Shown here: in pieces, positions 56,682 to 64,000 of the stretch
Layout: each line of letters opens with the position of its first letter
Position numbering within the stretch: the first letter of the stretch is position 1
Assembly: GCA_031763025.1 (NCBI GenBank)
Contig: JASSKH010000024.1
Location: forward strand, 5,857,387 to 5,921,386
Source of the DNA: Macrocystis pyrifera
Lineage: Eukaryota; Sar; Phaeophyceae; Laminariales; Laminariaceae
Direction of reading: 5' to 3'
Length of the DNA: 64,000 nt
Made by a program: the position numbers and the translations under genes
The notes under the pieces: model-generated
Database searches by the model: none
What the model was told of the DNA's origin: nothing
The model's input: only the letters and a program-made list of their open reading frames with translations

Positions 56682-59600
56682 CTGGAGGCGAGGACAAACA
56701 CATACAACACAATTAAACAAATCAGCAAGCAACAGTAATCCAACGTCCAACGGAATAGAACAAATAAGCAGCAGCCGTTTGTCGGAGCCATCGGCATCTA
56801 CGACGTTTGTACATGAGTCCCAAGGCTATGCTCCGACATCGACAACATGTCTCGGATTGGTGAACGCACGCCGTGTTCATCACGACCGTGTAATAACAGT
56901 GGTTCAGAACGCGGCAACATCCACAGAAGAAAACACCATGATTTTTACCCTTTGCGCACATCAGCACCGTTTTCAACGAGATACATGCCCAGTTACGCCT
57001 AGAACGGCACGATACTGTTTTACAAAGAGACACGGCACGAGCACGGCATCACATTAATAGTGATTTTCGCTACGACACCAGACACAAGAACGACACTGCG
57101 TTGCAAGCAGGTACGCATGACAAGCAGGCAGGCACGGCCAGGAAGTCCAAAGAGCAGAAAATCTCGTTCTTATACTTAGTCAGACAAAGCGCGGACGGGG
57201 TAGCACAGTTCGAGAATGGTACGCGCAACTTTCCAAACTGATCAAACCTCGGCCAATCACCACATACGCACGTGATTGTCAAGGCAGACGAACAATCCAC
57301 AAGGTTGCATACCCCTTGAGTGGTACATACTTGGGTTTGCGCGCCTCCGCACCACGCAACTTAACTTCATCTTTCTTCTTGCCCCAGGCATTTCGTTTTA
57401 CTCCGCGATGAATGATATGGCGGCCGGCCGTTTACTATAGTGGGGAATGATGGCAGCGATATAGAACGACTCCACCGCCTGTAAATACCTTATATACCAA
57501 AGTGGTCGATACGGTACGTTACGAGTATTATCTGGAACAGGGATTTAGGCTCGCCTTGCACGACGACGTCAATGTGCTGCTACTCGCACGGTAGGGTTTT
57601 CCACAAATGGGGGTCCTTAGCTGAACCAATGCATCTGAGGAGCAACCCAATATCGTCAGATTCGATTCGTATTTTACTGCACCTGTTTCGTCAGATACCG
57701 TGTCGATGAGATTGTTGGATCTGGCGTACCACGTGTCTTCTATTAATCGTGCCTATCGAACCCGGGTGCTTGCGTGAGGTAGTGCAGATGCGATACGTGC
57801 CACCCGTACGTGTACTCGGTACCACACATGACATACGTAGCCATACACGCGGGGCTCAAAACGCTCGTGACTAGCAGAATCGGTGGCTAATAATAGTGAC
57901 AAACGCACACGCCCAGCCAAACAGTTGATTTGGGTCGGCATATCCTTAGCAAGACTTGTATTATTCAGATAGGATTCACCCGAAACCTATTCATGCCTGT
58001 ACCCTAGGGGTGGGGGCGTCTTCAAAGGTTACCACCAAACACACCGAAAATAGCGTTGTGGCCGGAGGAAGGTCCGAGTTTAGATCGAGAGGGTAGATGC
58101 CTGTTCAGAGCTAATAGCCTGTCGGCGCGCTCAGGACAGTGGTGAAATAGGTGTGCGGGTCTGAGGGCAACGCAGAATGAACAAACGTATCCAACGTGGC
58201 CTACGCAAGAAATACTTCACACTATAAAATGATAACATGATCTGCATCCCTTGGCGACCCAGAGCGCTCGCGATGGTGCTGTGCTGCCGGCGACGGCGAG
58301 GGTCCGGACGAAAAAAAGGGAACCGCTCGGCAACCACAGCAGCTGCTGCAGTTACGTCGCTATCCATAACCGAGTTGGTGTTTAGTATCAGGCCTGTCAG
58401 GTGCAACGGCTTGCTGCAAATGTGTCGAGTTTCGTGACAAGGTGGCGTTGTTCGCTAGATCTGTTGAGATGTCTATATCGTATTTTACCTGGTGAATCTT
58501 TTCCCACAATGCCCGGTAACCTTTCGAAGAACGGCGCGGTAGGATGGATTGCTGCTGCCGTCAAACCAGGTAGCGCGCTAATACATTTACACGGTGCATC
58601 CTACGCTTCATCCTGGGAACATACGCACACACCCTTGCTAAATTAACTTAGGACCCGCAAATCCGCCATCGTAGGCCAATCCTCGCCAGCTAGCGCACGC
58701 AACGCAAACAAAATCGTCCTTCCCCCCTGACAAAGGATGCTTCGTCATTAACAACAAACCAAGTTCACGCATCCGTTTTGACCTACTGCAGATGAACACG
58801 TAGTTTAGGCTTACTGCTGTACATGTTCAGTGCGGACACCGCGGAACTTCCAGTGCTCATTTTCCACAACGCTTGTTGCCACTGCCGCACGCAATCCAAT
58901 CGAATTCTGCCGACATATATGGCACCGATGATGTCGCTCCAACTTTGGCAGCAAAATACTGTCGATACCTCTCGAGAAAAGGGTATCAAATAGTTCCTCG
59001 GTAATCGTGCCTTACCCGTGCATGGCTCCCGCAGGGGAAGGTAGCCCAGGAAGGTGTTGGCGTGGACGCCCCGAGTTCACCGTCAGCACCTTGGGGGAGG
59101 TCATTACGGGCAAGTCCGGTGCCCTCATGGGCAAGGCGAGGACTGCTGCGCCGTGTGTGCCCTGCATCGCGGCGGTGGTGAAGGAGGGCAGGTTTCGTCC
59201 GTGGTCAATGTGCACACCCAGCCAGGACTACTCGGCAGCAACAGCAACAGCAGCCGCAAGAAGGAGAGGGGGTGAACATGAAAACGACCGCACTGTTGCA
59301 ATGGGCTCTCAGCCGCATACAGCAACAACGTTTGCAAGTACACAAATATTTGCGCCAACTACCGCATCTATGGCAGCCATCGTAACGTCGTTAGGCTTGC
59401 CAACTCGACTAGATGACTATAAACAGTCAAACTGGCTAGTTTGTGTTGCCACGTCGAATATATGGAAGAAAATGAGACGAGAATGGTGGTTTTAGGGGTC
59501 AGGAATGCTGGAGGGGGAACTCGTCCGAATAAGGGTCATTCAGTTAAAAAACATTTTTCCTGACTTTCTTCTTCCAGAAAAGAAAGGAGGGAAACACTAA

Positions 59601-60886
59601 GAAACATTTCCTTCGTTATGACATTCACCAGAGGGAAAAAAAAAAATCAGGAACACTTACATTTTCTCTTTGCGGAAATTAAATCAGGAGAATCAGCGAA
59701 AATAAAAGTAAAAACAGGAAAAACAACCAGGAAAACCAGGAGTTTTAGGACAAAGCACTCTTCGACCATAACGACCCCAACTACTCGGTACAGTGCAGTG
59801 GATACAAATAATGTTGTTCCATGCGCGTCCCGTCGTCCCGCACATGGCTACACTGTTGGGGCCCATTTTACCCCAAGGCTTCACAACATAGACGCAGTAA
59901 AACAGCCACCTATAAATGAGGGTATGAGCTGCGCTCGGCGTAAAGGCTCTCTCTATTAGCAAGCGATATCGAAGAGGCCAACACGAGGAAAGCAAAGCGC
60001 TAGCCTTGAGCAGCTGCCTACAAGTCGAAATCTGTTGGTGGTGGTTTTCGCACGCCACCAACAGTAGGAGTCGTGAACGTCAAGCAAGATGTACGTATTT
60101 TATACTTATGGGCGAGTGTCTGATTTTCCTGCGTACTACCTACATGGCAGATTTCATCTCGCCTCCGAGGGACTGGGAGTTTGTGTCGTTCCTGTGGTCC
60201 AGACTAGTTCTTCAACAAGGAACCGTACACAGTAGTTCAAGTGTCATGTGGGTAGGAGAATTGCCTCATACGAGCTTAGCGCGTGACACGCTGTCAAATC
60301 CTGCCATAAGCAACAACTAATGTGCCGGACGCTGCTTTGGCTGTGCATGGTCGTTTACGATCATACGGAAACTCCAGCATTATCTCAATGGCACAACGTG
60401 ACTGTGTTCGCAGAGCAGCACGGATACCTCACGCAGTACCCGCAAAGGACAACCCATAGCAAACCTAACACCCGCCATTCGGTTGAATGGGTGAACCCGC
60501 AGCCAACCAAACGATTGTCCTCAGCTGCTCGGGTGATCTAAACGGATACCTACTTCGTTTCGGCTTGTTTCGATATACAAGGTATGTAACACAACCGTCG
60601 CCAATTCGTGCCACGTTATCTGGGCTCTATACTCGTACTGCTTCTATGTCTTCGCCTACGGTAGCGTAGGGTACGAGGGTAACATGCAACGGTATACGCG
60701 CAACCCGAAACATGTACAGCATGGCGAATAGCCCGATCGTACCGGGGCACCTCCACCGCGACTGATTTCGATACCCAGCCTTTCACCAAAACGAAGCCCG
60801 CGGCGGCTACCCAGGTTTTTATGTACAACGTTCGGTAATCGCACGCAAGGGGGGGGCATGCATTGTAATCACCACACGGTACACAC

Positions 60887-60946
60887 CTCGTCGTGCACGC
60901 GGATAAGGGCTCGAGACCCATCCCCAGCAGAAACCCGGCTAAACTC
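60887..60946 (-). CDS. Alpha-module exon X, unit 4
   Basis: 60 nt, intact EFSRVSAGDGSRALIRVHDE with donor GTGTGT. Confidence 0.4.
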
Positions 60947-61340
60947 CTGTCCAATCATGACTGTCGGAGGAAACCATTCGCTCGAGGCAGAACTGTGGCG
61001 CTGTCGAACTACCATGGGCGGAGGGAGGATAAACACGGAATGGTACGGCAAGGGGAGTGGTTCGGGAAGAGAAGGTATCCTCCGGCTACTGCTGGACAGA
61101 GATAACGTGACAAGCCATACCTGTTGACGGAAAGACAAGGACATGACGTACCTACTGAATTGTATGAATATGTCACATGTGGAACGGCAACATTGCTGTC
61201 GAAAATAGTGTCATATACAACAAATCCATTCATACGCTGCTAAAACACAAAATAAACAGGGCGCCGAATATACATTATAGCACAGTGTGACGACTCGGGT
61301 GAACCCAAGATGATACAAGGCTACTATCTGTAGCTCTCAC

Positions 61341-61468
61341 CGATGGCGGCCATTGTCTCTGGTGTGAAGGGGATGACGATGACACCGCCAGACACAGAAG
61401 CACCGGCGATGTCGGCCCTTCCGAGGAAGTACAGGCCCCCACCGAAAACACCGTCTCCACCACGTTCC
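61341..61468 (-). CDS. Alpha-module exon D, unit 4
   Basis: A 128-nt intact exon with the same peptide as unit 3. Confidence 0.45.
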
Positions 61469-62465
61469 CTGGAGGCAAGGGTAAACACATACCAGGGGTA
61501 TCATACAACGAATGATCGAGGTGAGGGACATTCCAGCCTGAGGGGGTTGTGGAGCATGGTCGACCTTCTCCTTAAAGCTTGCTTCACATGTTCGCCAGAC
61601 CTCTCGAGTCCGTGGTCGCAACAAGGCTGGTCAACCAAAGCATTAACAAAACGTAGCCAGGCACACAGCCAAACAAACGTCAGCACCCGCACCTCATGTA
61701 CTCCATATGCCCGAGTAAAAAAAACAATCAAAAACGCTAATCCAACGTCCAGTTGAACGGCAGAAGCAAGCAGCATTAAAACCGTTGAGCAGTTTTCTTC
61801 ATAATTTGCTTGTATCGGGGATGGTCACGCACCGGAACAAACGGTATTCTACAGGATGTAGCAGCCGTTCGTCGCAGGCATCGGCATTTGCGATGTTTGC
61901 ACATGGACCCCAACGCTAAGTCCCTACCATCGACAGCAAGTCTCGGATTTGTGGATCTATGCCATGTTCATGACAACTGTGTGGTATCAGTTGGTGAGAA
62001 GGCGGCAACTCCCACTGAAGATTATTCCGCGGTTAGTTACTGGCTGGCTGAAGTGTATCACCCTAAATTGGTCCGCCACGAATGCCGATCGCAATGCCTA
62101 CTCGAGTGTCACATCTTTGATATCGTACTGACCGTAAAGAACAGCGGAAGAGGGTGACATAGCCCGTTTTCTGTTCAAAGGGCCTAGTGCGGGCGCTATC
62201 GGTCGAATTGTGTCCCGGCCAACCACAGGCATTCAAAAAGGTCTCAAAATAGTCAGGAGTTTCCCTGGGAACAACCCAGTTTGGTAACGTTTTTTTGTTC
62301 TGAACGAACCTGTTTCAGGTACCCCAAGGCATGTCTGTAAAACATTTCACGCCAATGTTCGAAGAGCTGCAAGCTTCATCAGAGTACCTGTCGCAGCCTT
62401 CGGGACTCAGTCAATGATGCACCAGTCCAAGCCCTTTTCGAGGATCCAGCCCTCAGGGTACCTGG

Positions 62466-62868
62466 GGGACTGGATTGACTGAGTCCCACCAGTCCCCCGG
62501 GTACCTGGTGGCTGAAATGACTTGAGTCCCACCAGTCCCCAGGCAGCTTGGGGGCTGAAAAGACTGAGTCCTGCCAGTCCCAAGAGTACCTAGGGTCTGA
62601 AAGGACTGAGTCTCGCCAGTCCGTAGGATACCTAGTGGCTGAAAGGACTGAGTCCCGCCAGTCCCAAGGTTATCTGGGGTCTGACATGACTGAGTCCCGC
62701 CTGTCCCAAGGGTATACCTGTGGAGCTAGAAGGACTGAGTCTCGTCAGTCGACAGGATGTCTGTAGGGGCTGAAGGACTGAGTCCCGCCAGTCCTCAGGG
62801 TACTGGAAATGACTAAATCTTGTTGGTCCCCGGCAGACTGAAAGGCCTGAGTCCTGCCAGTCGACAGG
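62466..62868. repeat. 42-bp minisatellite J, unit 4
   Basis: Same unit order and unit count as J in unit 3 with only a few substitutions. The in-frame ERTESRQS repeat is kept at 62,548-62,766. Confidence 0.8.
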
Positions 62869-64000
62869 GTAGGAGAAGAAGCTGAACGGACTGGTACCCG
62901 GACGACTGGTACTCTAACGACCTCTGAAGAACTGACTGCGTAGGGACCCATATCGAGTCATTTATAGCTCCAAAAGTGGATCCTAAACTGAAACTAAGTA
63001 ATCAAGAGGGAACGCCTTACTTTTTGTACTTTCACCGCACAAAGGTCCAAAATGCCCACGCCGGTTTTTGGATATAAACCATGAATCTCGTCGCGCGTGT
63101 TCCCTGAACCCCTGCCTACCGGGTAAATAATGTTTTCGTTATCTACTGAGACCCAAATATCGCAAAAATATAACATTACATACTTACTTACAGTAGAATT
63201 TATCTGGCGAGACAAAAGAAACAAAAACAAAACACTGTGTAACGGGTCGACAGGGTTTCATAGAAGACCTGGGATAAATTTCAGGGCACATATCCCAAAA
63301 ACGCCATGGAGATTGATTGGATGTTTATTACTTTTTGGGCGGCATGCTTGAACCAGCTCGTATGGTTCGCGACAGCATTTCCGTTTTTCTACCCGATATC
63401 TAGTCACTTCAAGAACGGCACGACCGTGCTTCCCAAACGATCACGGCACGAGCACGACATCACAATATTCGTGACGACTTTTCTTTTACGGCACCGACAC
63501 AGGCACGACTCTGCGTTCCACACGGGTACGGAGGCATTCTACGATAGAGGTGCACCCTAATTTTTCTGAGGCTCCTTTGTACCCCCAACATATAATGCGG
63601 AATTCAACCGGACAAACATATGAGTGCGACCGATCCTACACGCATCTCGTACGTGTACGTACGCATCGTGCCCAACGATGAAAAGCACAATTACATACTC
63701 GTCGATCGAGTTCTGAAACATGAGGCGGCCGGTAAACACGCCGTGGTCGCTCAGATCCTTTTTTTCACGAATGTGATACCTCCATAAGAGAAAGCGCCTC
63801 TACGCATGACACTCAGGCAAGCACGGTTTGCAACTCCAAGGAGGGAAAATGGCTGTAGTATTTCGGGAGCAAAAGCGCCGACGCGGTAGCGCAGACTGAA
63901 AATGTTGTGCGCAGCTATGCCCAGGCAGAGATCGCTAAACACGTGTGTGCTACGCAAACCCCTGCACACTCATGAAGAAGGCAATGCCCGCAACGATATG

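Larger units (their letters stand above)
47636..57388. repeat. Segmental array unit 3 (~9.75 kb)
   Basis: Order: A 48,402-48,635, B 49,284-49,487, MITE 49,887, C about 50,401-50,700 (broken by a TGA near 50,563), X 51,283, D 51,745, I about 52,257, minisatellite J 52,868-53,271, a unique-looking stretch 53,300-54,200, H 54,214, K 54,582-54,990, E 54,993, F 55,400-55,618, G 56,095, D' 56,554, I' about 56,770. This appears to be the fullest alpha-plus-beta arrangement. Confidence 0.92.
57389..64000. repeat. Segmental array unit 4 (truncated by window end)
   Basis: Order: A 58,131-58,370, B 59,012-59,215, empty MITE site 59,598-59,599, C 60,006-60,320, X 60,887, D 61,341, I about 61,856, J 62,466-62,868, the 62,900-63,805 block, H 63,812 onward. 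From X to the end it follows unit 3 almost base for base at an offset of about 9.6 kb. Confidence 0.92.

Noticed and set aside
59007-59495. 162-codon plus-strand ORF in array unit 4
   Set aside because: It is open only in this unit because a G run is one base shorter. The other three units break it, and the minus strand is the better-supported coding strand of B.
61810-62157. 115-codon plus-strand ORF
   Set aside because: The equivalent frame in unit 3 (52,203-52,460) has a stop in the middle, and no family is recognised.
1-64000. rRNA genes or intact tRNA genes
   Set aside because: No rRNA core motifs were seen on either strand. The single tRNA-like site lacks a paired acceptor stem.

Overview
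The window looks like nuclear DNA of a eukaryote with introns. The evidence is one multi-exon gene whose short exons join in phase across GT-AG introns, transposon footprints, minisatellites, dispersed short repeats and a large segmental tandem array. There are no operons, ribosome-binding sites or densely packed long ORFs. I could not place the organism. The compact exons, unsuppressed CpG and repeat style would fit an alga or other protist, possibly a stramenopile, but this is inference.

Layout. Bases 1-13,700 are repeat-rich and almost gene-free: a telomere-like tract, minisatellites, a 400-bp direct duplication, a TA-flanked MITE, a hairpin element in three copies, a tRNA-like A-box/B-box remnant, and a dispersed repeat ending in poly(C). 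Bases 13,778-19,492 (minus strand) hold the clearest gene, a USP-family ubiquitin carboxyl-terminal hydrolase. Seven exons carry its Cys box, DASEF box, Cys-rich segment, L-x-L-x-RF segment and GHY His box; one or more exons remain unresolved. Bases 22,203-25,130 are a roughly 480-bp repeat that reverses orientation twice, giving a large palindrome. A possible two-TM protein lies at 25,415-25,804 (minus), and a 220-bp foldback at 29,253-29,475.

From about 30,404 to the window end the DNA is a tandem array of 7-10 kb units, with four unit starts (about 30,404, 40,646, 47,636 and 57,389). Each unit contains two related modules, alpha and beta, of small minus-strand exons from an unrecognised, probably membrane-associated protein family. 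The array therefore records two levels of duplication. Units differ by block deletions, extra modules, frameshifts, lost splice donors and presence or absence of a MITE. Two units lack the MITE and show the empty TA site, which fixes the element's ends and target duplication. Diverged relics at 28.6 and 29.7 kb suggest the family once extended further left.

How it works together: no pathway can be read from this window. The USP-like gene would act in deubiquitination. The array appears to be a birth-and-decay gene cluster in a repeat-rich, perhaps subtelomeric, setting.
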